Shown piece by piece: positions 51,122 through 60,532 of a stretch of DNA of 64,000 nt; position 1 is the stretch's first letter, and each line of letters begins with the position of its first letter. The notes under the pieces were generated by a model that searched no databases, was not told the origin of the DNA, and was given only the letters and a program-made list of their open reading frames with translations. The stretch comes from Streptomyces sp. RKAG293 (GTDB taxonomy: Bacteria; Actinomycetota; Actinomycetes; Streptomycetales; Streptomycetaceae): contig NZ_JAJOZB010000001.1 of the NCBI RefSeq assembly GCF_023701745.1, positions 1,488,001-1,552,000 of the forward strand. The letters are read 5' to 3'. The position numbers were made by a program, and so were the translations under genes.

Positions 51122-53959
51122 TTGACCCGTACACACCGCCGCTCGGGAAAGTTCCTGCCGATCGGCATCGCGGCGACACTCATCGCGGGATCCGTGGCGG
51201 CCATAGGGACGTTCGCGCTGGCGAACCCGTCCGACAGCGCCGCTCCCCCGGTGGATCCGGCCGCCGGACTGCAGCGGGAGTTCGCGGACGCCGCGCAGGA
51301 GTTCCACGTACCGCAGAGCGTGCTGATGGCGGTCTCGTACCACCTGACCCGGTGGGAGACGCACCAGGGCCGGCCGAGTACGGCCGGGAACTACAACGTC
51401 ATGGGCCTGACCCAGGTGACGGCCGAGGACGTCGAGGAGCCCACCCGGGCGGAGCGGCTGTCGCATCTCAACATGAGCGGCGATCCGGCCCGGATGAAGA
51501 AGTTCAACGCGACCCGTGCGCTGCGGGGCGGCGACGACCGGACCGACACCTCCGATCCCCGCCTGCACACGCTGGACGCGGCCGCCGAGCTGACCGGTGA
51601 GTCGGCCGGCTCGCTGCGCACCGATCGCGAGGAGAGCGTGCGGGGTGGGGCGGCGCTGCTGGCGAAGTACGAGAAGGAGGCCGCCGGTTCGCTGCCCGAC
51701 GACCCGGGCCGGTGGTACGCGGCCGTCGCGCGCTACAGCCAGGCGCCGGACGCCAAGGGCGCCCAGCTGTTCACGCAGCGGGTCTTCCAGACCATCAACC
51801 GCGGCGGGAGCCGGGTCACGTCGGACGGGCAGCGGGTCACCCTGCCCGCCGACCCGTCGGTCACCCCCGTGAAGCCGGCGAAGCTGACCCTGGCCGCGAC
51901 GTTCGCCAGTACCGCGGTCGCCCCGGTCCCCGAATGTCCCTCGGGCCTGAACTGCGACTTCCGGGCCGCGGCATTTCAGAAGAACGGGACGGATCCGGCC
52001 GATTACGGCAACTACGACGTAACGAACCGGCCGGCCGACGGTGTCGACATCCGCTACATCGTCATCCACGACACCGAGGGCAGCTACGACAGTTCGCTGA
52101 GCGTCTTCCAGGACCCGGCGAAGTCCGCCAGCGCGCACTACCTCATCCGCGCCTCCGACGGTCTGGTCACCCAGACGGTGCCCACCAAGGACACCGCCTG
52201 GCACGCCGGCAACAAGACCCTCAACATGCACTCGATCGGCATCGAGCACGAGGGCTTCGCCATCAAGACGGGGTCCTGGTACAGCGAGCCCCAGTACGAG
52301 TCGTCGGCGGCGCTGGTGAAGTACCTCGCCGCCCGCTTCGGCATTCCGCTGGACCGCGAGCACATCATCGGCCACGACGAGGTCCCCGGCCCGATCGACG
52401 CCTACGTGGCCGGCATGCACTGGGACCCGGGGCCCTACTGGGACTGGAACCACTACTTCGCCCTCATGGGCGCTCCGACCGGCGACGGCGGTGCGGGCAG
52501 TCCCGTCCTGGTCGGCCAGGAGATCACCGTCGCGCCGCCGTTCACCACGGCCAACCAGCCGGCCGTCGTGTACTGCTCCCCCACCTGCGCGACGCAGACC
52601 CCGCGCCCGGCGAACTTCCTCTATCTGTACACCGCTGCCTCCACCGGCTCGCCACTGATCGCGGACCCGTATCTGCGCGCGGGCGCCGCGGGCAGCACAC
52701 AGGGCCCGGACTGGGCGGCCAAGGCCGTCGCCGGCAGCCACTACGTGGTGGCCGCGGTGAAGGACGACTGGACGGCGATCTGGTACGGCGGGCGGCAGGG
52801 CTGGTTCTACAACCCCGGCGGCCGGCTGACCGCCCCCGCGGGCACGACCGCACAGCCGGTCGTCACCCCGAAGGCGGGGCTCGCCTCCATTCCCGTGTAC
52901 GGCCGCGCGTATCCGCAGACGGCCGACTACACCGGCACCGACGTCCCGGTCCAGGCGGACACCGACAAGGCGCTGACGAAGTACAGCCTCCCGGCAGGAC
53001 AGGCCTACGTGCCCGGCGGCCCGTCCGTGGCCGGGGACTACTTCCACGCCATGAACTACGACAACAGCGCCCCCGGTGACCACAAGCTCGTCACCGGAAC
53101 CACCACGTTCCTCCCGATCCGGTTCAACCACCGCCTGGCCTGGGTCCGGGCCGACGACGTACGGCAGATCAGCAGTACGCGCCCCGCGAGCGGCGCGACC
53201 CGCTCCGACGTCGTCGCTCGGGACAGCGCCGGTGTGCTGTGGCAGTACCAGGGCAGCGGCGGCGGCGCCGTTCCGTTCCTGTACCGCTACCGCGTCGGTG
53301 CCGGCTGGCAGGGCTACAACGCCCTGATCGACCTCTCCGGATTCCGTGCCGACGGGACCGGCGACCTGATCGCGCGGGAGCCTTCGGGCGTCCTCTGGTA
53401 CTACAAGGGCACCGGAAACACCGCGGTTCCCTTCGCCACGCGCGTCAAGGCCGGATCCGGCTGGCAGATCTACAACGCCCTGGTCGGCGTGGGCGATGTG
53501 TCCGGGGACGGGAAACCGGACCTGATCGCACGGGACACCACCGGCGTCCTGTGGCTCTACCGCGGCACCGGGAACGCGACGGCGCCCTTCGCCACCCGGC
53601 TCAAGGTCGGTACCGGCTGGCAGATGCACAACATGCTGGTCGGAGGGGGCGATATGACGGGCGACGGGAAACCGGACCTGATCGCACGGGACACCACCGG
53701 CGTCCTGTGGCTCTACCGCGGCACCGGGAACGCGGCGGCGCCCTTCGCCACCCGGCTCAAGGTCGGTACCGGCTGGCAGATGTACAACCTCCTGGCCGGC
53801 ACGTCCGACCTGACCGGCGACGGCAAGCCGGATCTGCTCGCACGGGACACCACCGGCCGGCTCTGGACCTACCCCGGAACCGGCAACCCCTCCACACCGT
53901 TCGCAGCCCGCCTGATCGTCACCACCGGCTGGCAGATGTACAACGCCCTCGTGGGCTGA
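51122..53959 (+). CDS. Secreted N-acetylmuramoyl-L-alanine amidase with FG-GAP repeats
   Basis: The 945-residue protein starts at TTG 51122 (GAGGCAGG upstream). A signal peptide (GIAATLIAGSVAAIGTFALA) covers about residues 15-34. Then come a helical region with a lysozyme-like look (VPQSVLMAVSYHLTRWETHQG), an Amidase_2 domain (YIVIHDTEGSYDSSL with zinc ligand H316, SAHYLI, GIEHEGF, GHDEVPGP), and after a linker a chain of FG-GAP repeats (SGDGKPDLIARDTTGVLW and variants, about 690-945). It should cut the amide between N-acetylmuramic acid and the stem peptide outside the cell; the propeller-like tail may bind wall polymer. It borders the T7SS genes and might open the wall for the machinery. 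Confidence 0.9.
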   Translation: MTRTHRRSGKFLPIGIAATLIAGSVAAIGTFALANPSDSAAPPVDPAAGLQREFADAAQEFHVPQSVLMAVSYHLTRWETHQGRPSTAGNYNVMGLTQVTAEDVEEPTRAERLSHLNMSGDPARMKKFNATRALRGGDDRTDTSDPRLHTLDAAAELTGESAGSLRTDREESVRGGAALLAKYEKEAAGSLPDDPGRWYAAVARYSQAPDAKGAQLFTQRVFQTINRGGSRVTSDGQRVTLPADPSVTPVKPAKLTLAATFASTAVAPVPECPSGLNCDFRAAAFQKNGTDPADYGNYDVTNRPADGVDIRYIVIHDTEGSYDSSLSVFQDPAKSASAHYLIRASDGLVTQTVPTKDTAWHAGNKTLNMHSIGIEHEGFAIKTGSWYSEPQYESSAALVKYLAARFGIPLDREHIIGHDEVPGPIDAYVAGMHWDPGPYWDWNHYFALMGAPTGDGGAGSPVLVGQEITVAPPFTTANQPAVVYCSPTCATQTPRPANFLYLYTAASTGSPLIADPYLRAGAAGSTQGPDWAAKAVAGSHYVVAAVKDDWTAIWYGGRQGWFYNPGGRLTAPAGTTAQPVVTPKAGLASIPVYGRAYPQTADYTGTDVPVQADTDKALTKYSLPAGQAYVPGGPSVAGDYFHAMNYDNSAPGDHKLVTGTTTFLPIRFNHRLAWVRADDVRQISSTRPASGATRSDVVARDSAGVLWQYQGSGGGAVPFLYRYRVGAGWQGYNALIDLSGFRADGTGDLIAREPSGVLWYYKGTGNTAVPFATRVKAGSGWQIYNALVGVGDVSGDGKPDLIARDTTGVLWLYRGTGNATAPFATRLKVGTGWQMHNMLVGGGDMTGDGKPDLIARDTTGVLWLYRGTGNAAAPFATRLKVGTGWQMYNLLAGTSDLTGDGKPDLLARDTTGRLWTYPGTGNPSTPFAARLIVTTGWQMYNALVG
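53511..53783 (+). repeat. 156-bp near-identical coding repeats in the amidase FG-GAP tail
   Basis: GGAAACCGGACCTGATCGCA occurs at 53511 and 53667, a period of 156 bp (52 residues). The two units are almost identical at DNA level, while the units before and after are diverged. This indicates a recent in-frame duplication of one FG-GAP blade. Confidence 0.8.
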
Positions 53960-53991
53960 CCCACGCGGCGGACCCGGGCCCGCGGAGGCAC

Positions 53992-54540
53992 TCAGCGGCG
54001 CTGGGCCAGGCCCGGGTACGTGACGACGAGGCCGTCGGCGTCGAGGGTGAGGTCCGCCCGGTAGGTGCCCGAGGCGTAGCGCACGCGGTTCGTGCCGAGG
54101 TGGGTGTAGGTCTGCCGGTTGGGCCGGACCGCGAGGTCGGGGACGTGGATCCAGGCCATCAGGAAGTCCTGCTCGCCCGGCAGACGGTGCAGGGCGTGGC
54201 GCAGCACCGGCATCGTGTTGGTGAGCGGGGACAGGCCGAGGTCGCAGTCGAGCGCGCCGTCCAGGCCGGGCGCCGGTCGGCCGTTCACCGTCCATCGTCC
54301 GTCCTGGGCGCGACGCAGGTCCAACTCGGTGGTCCCGCCGGCCGTTTCGGAGGTGGCCCGCAGCCGGCGGGTCACGAAGTCCTCCGTGGTGTCGAGTTCG
54401 TAGGTGATCCAGTAGGGCTCGGGCACCGTGCCGACCACGCGCCCGTGGGCCCGCAGCGTGCTGCCGTCGAGCTCGATCCACGCCGTCTCGTACCCGTCGC
54501 TCTCGCTGACCGCCCAGGTCAGCACATGAGATGTGGTCAT
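53992..54540 (-). CDS. Glycolipid-binding-domain protein (DUF1089-type)
   Basis: The 182-residue protein lacks a signal peptide and is beta-rich, with alternating strands such as YWITYELDTTEDFVTRRLRA, ELDLRRAQDGRWTVNG, DLGLSPLTNTMPVLR and a closing DADGLVVTYPGLA. The combination of a WxxYELxTxxx front and CDLGxSPLTNTxPxLR matches the putative glycolipid-binding family (Glycolipid_bind, PF06475, from memory). Its biological role is not established. Its ATG overlaps the stop of the upstream TetR gene (54537-54540), so the two are coupled and probably co-regulated. Confidence 0.78.
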   Translation of the reverse strand: MTTSHVLTWAVSESDGYETAWIELDGSTLRAHGRVVGTVPEPYWITYELDTTEDFVTRRLRATSETAGGTTELDLRRAQDGRWTVNGRPAPGLDGALDCDLGLSPLTNTMPVLRHALHRLPGEQDFLMAWIHVPDLAVRPNRQTYTHLGTNRVRYASGTYRADLTLDADGLVVTYPGLAQRR

Positions 54541-55280
54541 CGATCCATGCTAGCGAGCGGCGGCGACGGCCGGCCGGCCGTCAGCGCGTCGAGGCGGGCC
54601 GCTGCCGCGTCCAGGAAGAGGTCCAGGGTCTTGGCGTAGGCGCTGCGCCCCATCTCGGCCTGCAGCAGTCGCGAGGTGGCGGCGATGTGCGGGTGGGTGG
54701 TGGCCGGCAGTGAGGCGTAGGTCCGCTCCCAGACCTGCCGCTCGGCCTCCCGCGCCTGCGGTGGAAGGGCGGCGCTGGCGGCGTCCAGGGCCGCGTAGGC
54801 CAGGCCGGTGTCGACGAAGGTGTGGTACATCCGGACCGCCTCCGGATCCGGGAAACCGCCGCGGCGCAGGACGCTCAGGATCGACTCGATGGCGAAGGCC
54901 TCGTGCGGCCGCCCGGTCACCCGGTAGGCCGCCAGCATCGCCGCCTGCGGATGCTCGAGATAGGCGGAGTGGATCCGCAGGCCCAGTTCGCGCAGGTCGG
55001 CGCGCCAGTCGCCGACCGGGGACCAGCCGGCGAAGGCCTGTCCGATCAGCTCGTCGGCGACGGCGAGCAGCAGGTCGTCGGTGTTGCGGAAGTACCGGTA
55101 GAGCGCGCTGGGGTCCGCGCCCAGCGCCGCGCCCAGCCGCCGTACGGTCAGCGCGGCCGATCCGTGCTGGCGGATCAGCCGCAGCGCGGTCTCGACGATC
55201 AGCGCCTCGGACAGCACCGTGCCCTGCTTCGTGGGGCGGCGGCGCGGCCGCGCGGTCCCGAGGATCTGCCGGTCGGTCAT
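54537..55280 (-). CDS. TetR-family transcriptional regulator (TetR/AcrR with C-terminal TetR_C-like domain)
   Basis: The 247-residue regulator has the helix-turn-helix LTVRRLGAALGADPSALYRY followed by FRNTDDLLLAVADELI. A long helical ligand-binding half of about 170 residues follows. It is translationally coupled to the glycolipid-binding-domain gene and divergent from an APC permease gene. The GTCAA-N5-TTGAC palindrome in the gap is its likely operator, so permease and amidohydrolase expression may respond to it. Confidence 0.85.
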   Translation of the reverse strand: MTDRQILGTARPRRRPTKQGTVLSEALIVETALRLIRQHGSAALTVRRLGAALGADPSALYRYFRNTDDLLLAVADELIGQAFAGWSPVGDWRADLRELGLRIHSAYLEHPQAAMLAAYRVTGRPHEAFAIESILSVLRRGGFPDPEAVRMYHTFVDTGLAYAALDAASAALPPQAREAERQVWERTYASLPATTHPHIAATSRLLQAEMGRSAYAKTLDLFLDAAAARLDALTAGRPSPPLASMDR

Positions 55281-55293
55281 GGCGCGAGCTTAT

Positions 55294-55308
55294 GTCAACA
55301 GCATTGAC
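55294..55308. promoter_or_regulatory. Candidate TetR operator in the divergent gap
   Basis: GTCAA (55294-55298) and TTGAC (55304-55308) form a perfect five-base inverted repeat with a five-base spacer. TTGACG in the right arm could also serve as the -35 box of the permease promoter, so binding would block it. The gap between the two start codons is only 51 bp. Confidence 0.5.
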
Positions 55309-55331
55309 GTGTTAAGAGCCCGCAGGATTGC

Positions 55332-56867
55332 ATGTCGCTCCAACCCAGTCCCGAGCGAAGCGGTGGCCCGATGGCAACAGACATGAGAAGGTCGCTCGGC
55401 GTACTGGACGGCGTGGTCATCGCCGCGTCCACCACCGCCGCGACCACCAGCATCGGCCTCGGGATGGGGCTGCTCACCGGGATCGTCGGGCTGCATCTGC
55501 CGATCATCATGCTGCTCGCCTTCCTGCCGATCCTGGGCATCGCCGCGGCCTACTCCCGGCTCAACCGGGTCGAGCCCAACTGCGGCAACAGCTATGTCTG
55601 GGTCGGCCGCTCGGTCAGCCCCTGGCTGGGGTTCCTCTCCGGCTGGGTGAACGTCGTCGGAACCGTCGTCTTCCTCGCCTACACGACGACCGTGACCGGG
55701 TCGGCCCTGATACAGCTCGCCGGCCAGGCGGGACTGCACCACCTGGCCGGACTGACCCTGAATCCCGACAGCACGCTGCAGTCGACGCTGCTCGGAATGA
55801 CGGTGCTGGTGGCCGCCACGCTCGCCGCCGTCACCGGGGCCGACGTCGCCGCACGGCTGCAGCGCTATCTCCTGGCCTTCGAGTACCTGGTGCTGCTGGG
55901 CTTCTGCGGCTACGGCCTGTTCGCCGGCACCCAGCCGTTCAGCCTGGACTGGTTCAACCCCTTCACGATCCCCTCGCTCGCCGCCCTGGCCCAGGGCATG
56001 GTGGTGGCGGTGTTCTGCTACTGGGGCTTCGACGCCGCCTTCAGCGTCAGCGAGGAGGTGCGCGACCCGCGGGACGCCTCGCGCAGCGGCCTGATCACGG
56101 TGTTCACCATGCTCGGCCTGTTCCTGCTCGGCGCGGTGGCCTTCCAGCGGGTCCTCTCGCACGGTCAGCTCGTCGACAACGGCGCACAGGGGCTGACCTA
56201 CTTCGGCAACCAGCTGGCCCACCAGCCGCTCGCGGCACTGCCACTGGTCGCGCTGACCTTCTCCGCCGTGGCCTCGCTGCAGGCCGGAGTGATCCCCACC
56301 GTGCGCGGGCTGTTCGCCATGGGCCGCGACCGCACCGTCGGCCCGGTCTGGACCCGCATCCACCCGAAGTACGGGACGCCCGCGGCGGGAACGCTGCTCC
56401 TCGGTGCGATCGCCGCTGTGGTCGCGGCGCTCTCCCTCGTCATCCCGAAGGTCAGCGAGCTGATCAGCGCCTCCGTCAGCGCCATCGGCATCGTCGTCGC
56501 GCTCTCCTACGGTCTGACCGCGGTCGCCGCCGCCGTGCGCTTCCGCGGGCTGCTGCGCGGCACCCTCTGGGAGGGCGTCCGGGCGGTCGTGCTGCCGGTG
56601 CTCAGCGCGCTGGTCCTGTTCGCTCTCGCCGGGTACATGTGCTGGGGGTACGCCACCTCCGCCGACCACTTCGCGCTGCGGGCCGACAACGGCTGGTTCC
56701 TGCTGCTGATGCCGGTGCTGATGATCCTCTCCGGTCTGCTGGTCGCCGGCTGGGCCAAGTGGGGCCGCAAGTCCCCCTACTTCACCGCCGGCCAGGCCAC
56801 CGACGCCGACGCGGCGGATCTGCTCTCCGTCGAGCCCACCACCGCCCGGACATCCGCGACCATCTGA
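55332..56867 (+). CDS. APC-family amino acid/amine permease
   Basis: The 511-residue protein has about twelve to thirteen hydrophobic segments and opens with the APC signature region GVVIAASTTAATTSIGLGMG, the substrate/ion-binding helix 1 of the LeuT fold. FCYWGFDAAFSVSEEVRDPR corresponds to the conserved helix-6 region and following loop of amino acid permeases. It would import an amino acid, amide or amine by proton symport. AGGA lies just before ATG 55332; ATG 55371 (MATDMRRSLG) is an alternative. It is followed 51 bases later by an amidohydrolase gene, which suggests uptake and hydrolysis of one substrate. Confidence 0.85.
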   Translation: MSLQPSPERSGGPMATDMRRSLGVLDGVVIAASTTAATTSIGLGMGLLTGIVGLHLPIIMLLAFLPILGIAAAYSRLNRVEPNCGNSYVWVGRSVSPWLGFLSGWVNVVGTVVFLAYTTTVTGSALIQLAGQAGLHHLAGLTLNPDSTLQSTLLGMTVLVAATLAAVTGADVAARLQRYLLAFEYLVLLGFCGYGLFAGTQPFSLDWFNPFTIPSLAALAQGMVVAVFCYWGFDAAFSVSEEVRDPRDASRSGLITVFTMLGLFLLGAVAFQRVLSHGQLVDNGAQGLTYFGNQLAHQPLAALPLVALTFSAVASLQAGVIPTVRGLFAMGRDRTVGPVWTRIHPKYGTPAAGTLLLGAIAAVVAALSLVIPKVSELISASVSAIGIVVALSYGLTAVAAAVRFRGLLRGTLWEGVRAVVLPVLSALVLFALAGYMCWGYATSADHFALRADNGWFLLLMPVLMILSGLLVAGWAKWGRKSPYFTAGQATDADAADLLSVEPTTARTSATI

Positions 56868-56918
56868 ACCACCCACCCAACGACCTGAGATCCACCGAAA
56901 CGACATACGGAGCAGCTC

Positions 56919-58565
56919 ATGACCCACGCCGCAGACCTCGTCTTCACCGGCGGCCCCGCCCTCACCACGGATCCGGCCCGCAGCCGCGCCACGAGCGTGG
57001 CCGTGCGCGGCGAGCGCATCGTCGCCGTCGGGCACGACGAAGTGCGCGAACTGGTCGGTCCGAAGACCGAGGTGGTGGACCTCGCCGGGCGGCTGCTGAT
57101 CCCCGGCTTCCAGGACGCCCACGTCCACGCGGTCTACGCGGGCGTCGAGCTGGGCGAGTGCGATCTGACCGGCACCACCAGCCTTGCCGAGTACCAGCGC
57201 CGGATCGCCGCTTACGCCGAGGCGTACCCGGAGCGGGAATGGATCACCGGCAGCGGCTGGTCCCTGGAGAGTTTCGAGGGCGGGGTGCCGACCCGCCACC
57301 TCATCGACGCCGTCGTCGCCGACCGGCCGGTGTTCCTCTTCAACCGCGACCATCACGGAGCGTGGGCCAACACCCGTGCCCTGGAACTCGCCGGGCTCAC
57401 CGCCGGCACCCCGGACCCCTCCGACGGCCGGATCGAGCGGGAGGCCGACGGCGCCCCCGGCGGCATGCTGCAGGAGGGGGCGACCGGGCTCGTCGCGCGG
57501 CTGGTCCCGAAGACCACCCCGGCCGACCGGCTCGCCGGGCTGCTCCGCGCCCAGCAGGTGCTGCACGGCCTCGGCATCACCAGCTGGCAGGACGCCATCC
57601 TCGGCGTCTTCAACGGCCAGCCCGACCCTTCCGACGCCTACGCGGCCGCCGCCCGCGACGGCAGTCTCACCGCCCGCGTCAACGGCGCCCTGTGGTGGGA
57701 CCGCTCACGCGGCGCTGAGCAGATCGCCGAGCTGGTCGAACGCCGCGAGCGGCTGCGCGCCGGTCGCTTCAGGGCCGATTCGGTGAAGATCATGCTGGAC
57801 GGCATCACCGAGAACTTCACCGCCGCGATGACCGCGCCCTACCTGGACTCCTGCGGCTGCGCCACCGCCAACAGCGGTCTCAGCTTCGTCGACCCGGCCG
57901 CGCTGCGCGACCACGTCGTGGAGCTGGACGCCCTGGGCTTCCAGGTCCACTTCCACGCGCTGGGCGACCGCGCCGTGCGGGAGGCGCTGGACGCCGTCGA
58001 AGCGGCCCTCGCCGCCAACGGCCGCCGCGACAACCGGCACCACCTCGCCCATCTGCAGGTGGTCCACCCCGACGACGTCCCGCGCTTCGCCCGCCTCGGC
58101 GCGGTCGCCAACCTGCAGCCGCTCTGGGCCGCCCACGAACCGCAGATGGACGAGCTGACCATTCCGTTCCTGGGCGGCGAACTGGCCTCCTGGCAGTACC
58201 CGTTCGGTGATCTGCTGCGGTCCGGAGCCACGCTGGCGGCCGGCAGCGACTGGCCGGTGAGCAGCCCCGACCCGCTGCAGGGCATCCATGTCGCGGTCAA
58301 CCGCGTCGGCCACGGCGAGGACCGTCCGGCCTTCCTGCCCGAGCAGCGTCTCGACCTGGGCACCGCACTGACGGCGTACACGGCGGGCTCGGCCTATGTG
58401 AACCACCTGGACGACACGGGCACGATCCGCGTCGGCGCGCTGGCCGACCTGGTGGTCCTGGACCGGGATCCCTTCGACGGCCCGCCGGAGGCCATCGGTG
58501 ACACCGCCGTGGCACTGACCTATGTCGGCGGCGAGCGCGTCCACACGGCGGCGGACGCACACTGA
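56919..58565 (+). CDS. YtcJ-like metal-dependent amidohydrolase
   Basis: The 548-residue protein begins DLVFTGGPALTTDPARSRAT, the beta-sandwich part of amidohydrolases, followed by LIPGFQDAHVHAVYAG with the metal ligands H68 and H70. Later landmarks are WITGSGWSLESFEGG, HFHALGDRAVREALDA, HHLAHLQVVHPDD and AAGSDWPVSSPDPLQGIHVAVNR, all typical of the YtcJ/NfdA group (N-substituted formamide deformylase-like). It hydrolyses amide or formamide bonds in the cytoplasm. It follows the APC permease gene in the same orientation and probably acts on the imported compound. It is convergent with the ABC transporter operon, 73 bases away. Confidence 0.88.
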   Translation: MTHAADLVFTGGPALTTDPARSRATSVAVRGERIVAVGHDEVRELVGPKTEVVDLAGRLLIPGFQDAHVHAVYAGVELGECDLTGTTSLAEYQRRIAAYAEAYPEREWITGSGWSLESFEGGVPTRHLIDAVVADRPVFLFNRDHHGAWANTRALELAGLTAGTPDPSDGRIEREADGAPGGMLQEGATGLVARLVPKTTPADRLAGLLRAQQVLHGLGITSWQDAILGVFNGQPDPSDAYAAAARDGSLTARVNGALWWDRSRGAEQIAELVERRERLRAGRFRADSVKIMLDGITENFTAAMTAPYLDSCGCATANSGLSFVDPAALRDHVVELDALGFQVHFHALGDRAVREALDAVEAALAANGRRDNRHHLAHLQVVHPDDVPRFARLGAVANLQPLWAAHEPQMDELTIPFLGGELASWQYPFGDLLRSGATLAAGSDWPVSSPDPLQGIHVAVNRVGHGEDRPAFLPEQRLDLGTALTAYTAGSAYVNHLDDTGTIRVGALADLVVLDRDPFDGPPEAIGDTAVALTYVGGERVHTAADAH

Positions 58566-58638
58566 CGGCCGGCCGGACCGGTCACTCGGCGAGGACGAAG
58601 ACCGGCCGCCCCGCGGTGGGCCGCTCGCGGTGCTGCGC

Positions 58639-59552
58639 TCAGCCCTTGCTCGACCCCAGGGACAGGCCCGCGATGAACTGCTTCTGCAGCAGGATGTAGA
58701 CCACCAGGGTGGGCACGGCCGCGATGAGGGCCGCGGCCGCGATCAGGTTCTGGTCGCTGACGAACTGCCCCTGCAGGTTGGCCAGTGCGGAGGTGACCGG
58801 CCGTTTGTCACCCGACGACATCAGGGTGATCGCCCAGAAGAAGTCGTTGTAGATCCAGGTGGTCAGCAAGGTGGCGAGGGCCGCCAGCGCGGGGCGGCAC
58901 AGCGGCACGGTCAGCTTCCAGAACCGGGTCCACAGGCCGGCACCGTCGACCAGCGCCGCCTCGTACATCTCCTCCGGGATCGACTTCATGTAGTTGCTCA
59001 GCACGAAGACGCAGAAGCCCTGCTGGAACGCCACGTTGATGAGGATCAGCCCGAAGGCCGAGTTGTAGAGCAGACCGCTCTCGCTGAGGAACTCCGGCAG
59101 CGGGACCTTCAGGAAGAGCCGGTACAGGGGGTGATGATGACCTGCTGCGGCAGCAGGTTTCCCGCGGTGAACAGGATGAGCAGGGCGACGTTCAGCTTCA
59201 CGTTGACCCGGGTCAGTATGAACGCCACGCCGGTGGACAGCGCGAGGGCGATCACCACCGCCGGAACCGTGATCAGTACCGAGTTCAGGAAGTAGTGCAG
59301 CATGTCCGACTGCGTCCACGCCTGCGAGAAGTTCTTCAGCGTGAGGGTGTGCGGCAGCGAGACATAGCCGTACTTCTGTGTCTCGGCGTACGGCCGCAGC
59401 GCGATGTACAGGGCGAACAGTATCGGGAGCAGCCACAGCACCGAGGCGCTGACGAGGAAGAGCTGAGCGCTGACCTGCCCCCAGGGGCGGGACTTCGGCC
59501 GTTCGCCGGAGCTCTGCTGCGCTGTGACGCGGGGCAGGGTGTCGGTGGTCAT
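58639..59552 (-). CDS. Sugar ABC transporter permease (MalG-like), frameshifted
   Basis: The N-terminal part from ATG 59550-59552 (WLLPILFALYIALRPYAETQ, ALLILFTAGNLLPQQVIITP) and the C-terminal part (LFLKVPLPEFLSESGLLYNS, VFVLSNYMKSIPEEMYEAAL with the EAA loop, TTWIYNDFFWAITLMSSGD) are in different frames. The break is at a G run (59127-59131, Cs on the coding strand); one added base gives 304 residues, the normal size of a MalG-type inner-membrane subunit. Six helices are then present. Its start overlaps the stop of the partner permease by four bases. As read, the transporter would be inactive; an assembly error is equally possible. Confidence 0.85.
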
Positions 59553-60532
59553 GGGGTGTCCTCACGGCGGAACGTCTGGAACAGGAAGATGCTGATCGGG
59601 ACCAGTGAGATCACCAGGAGCACCACGCCCAGCGCGGATCCGAAGCCCACTCGCTGGGTCTCGCCGACGATGTTGGAGGTGACCAGCACCGAGAGCAGTT
59701 CCAGGCCGTTGATTCCCTTGTTGGTGATGTAGACGAGGTCGAACGCGCGCAGCGACTCGATGACGGTGACGACCATGATGACGATGTTGATCGGTTTCAT
59801 CACCGGGAAGACCACGCGCCAGAACGTCTGCCAGGCGTTGGCGCCGTCGACCTTGGCGGCCTCCCGCAGTGTCGGGTCCACCGCCTTGAGTCCGGCGAGG
59901 TACAGGACCATCACATAGCCGGCCTGCCGCCACGTCGCCTCGACCAGGACGGCCCAGAGGTTGAGGTGCGGATCGCCGAGCCAGTCGATGGCGTTGCTGT
60001 CGCCGTTGCGTCCGATGACCGTGTTGATCAGCCCGAAGTTCTGGGAGTACATGAACTCCCAGATGATGCCGATCAGGGCGAGCGAGAGCATCACGGGGAG
60101 GAAGAGGATGCTCTGGTACATCCGGCTGCCCTTGATGCCGTAGTCGATGACGACGGCGAACAGCATGCCCAACGGGGTGGCGAAGAGGATGAAGACGGCC
60201 AGCCAGATGAGGTTGTGCTGGACGGCGGGCCAGAACTCGGGGTAGATCGTGGCGGCCTGGTGGTAGTTCTGCACCCCGTACAGGCAGCCGTTGTTCATGA
60301 TCGAGGGCACGTTGGGCAGGCACGACTTGGTGCCGAGGCTGCCGACGCCGTTCCACTTGGTAAACGACAGCAGGACGGTGCCCAGTGCCGGGAACCAGAT
60401 GAAGACCAGTTCTATCAGCAGGGGGATGCCGAGGAGCAGTGCGACGACGAGCTTGTCGCGTCCGGAGAGTTTGCGCACGCCGCCCCGGCGGCGCTGCTTC
60501 GCCGCCGGGGGTCGCGCATGAGTGGTCGTCAT
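59549..60532 (-). CDS. Sugar ABC transporter permease (MalF-like)
   Basis: The 327-residue inner-membrane protein has six helices, with KLVVALLLGIPLLIELVFIW first and the EAA cytoplasmic loop LREAAKVDGANAWQTFW that docks the ATPase. The sequence SLALIGIIWEFMYSQNFGLI matches the MalF-type permeases of carbohydrate uptake (CUT1) systems. Start and stop each overlap the neighbouring genes by four bases (60529-60532 and 59549-59552). No ATPase gene is present, as is usual in Streptomyces, where the shared MsiK ATPase serves CUT1 permeases. Confidence 0.9.
   Translation of the reverse strand: MTTTHARPPAAKQRRRGGVRKLSGRDKLVVALLLGIPLLIELVFIWFPALGTVLLSFTKWNGVGSLGTKSCLPNVPSIMNNGCLYGVQNYHQAATIYPEFWPAVQHNLIWLAVFILFATPLGMLFAVVIDYGIKGSRMYQSILFLPVMLSLALIGIIWEFMYSQNFGLINTVIGRNGDSNAIDWLGDPHLNLWAVLVEATWRQAGYVMVLYLAGLKAVDPTLREAAKVDGANAWQTFWRVVFPVMKPINIVIMVVTVIESLRAFDLVYITNKGINGLELLSVLVTSNIVGETQRVGFGSALGVVLLVISLVPISIFLFQTFRREDTP

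Noticed and set aside
51071..54481. 1136-codon minus-strand frame
   Set aside because: It is antisense to the amidase, which has a signal peptide and catalytic motifs.
55328..57718. 796-codon plus-strand frame
   Set aside because: It is a shifted frame of the APC permease and amidohydrolase genes and is arginine-rich without membrane segments.
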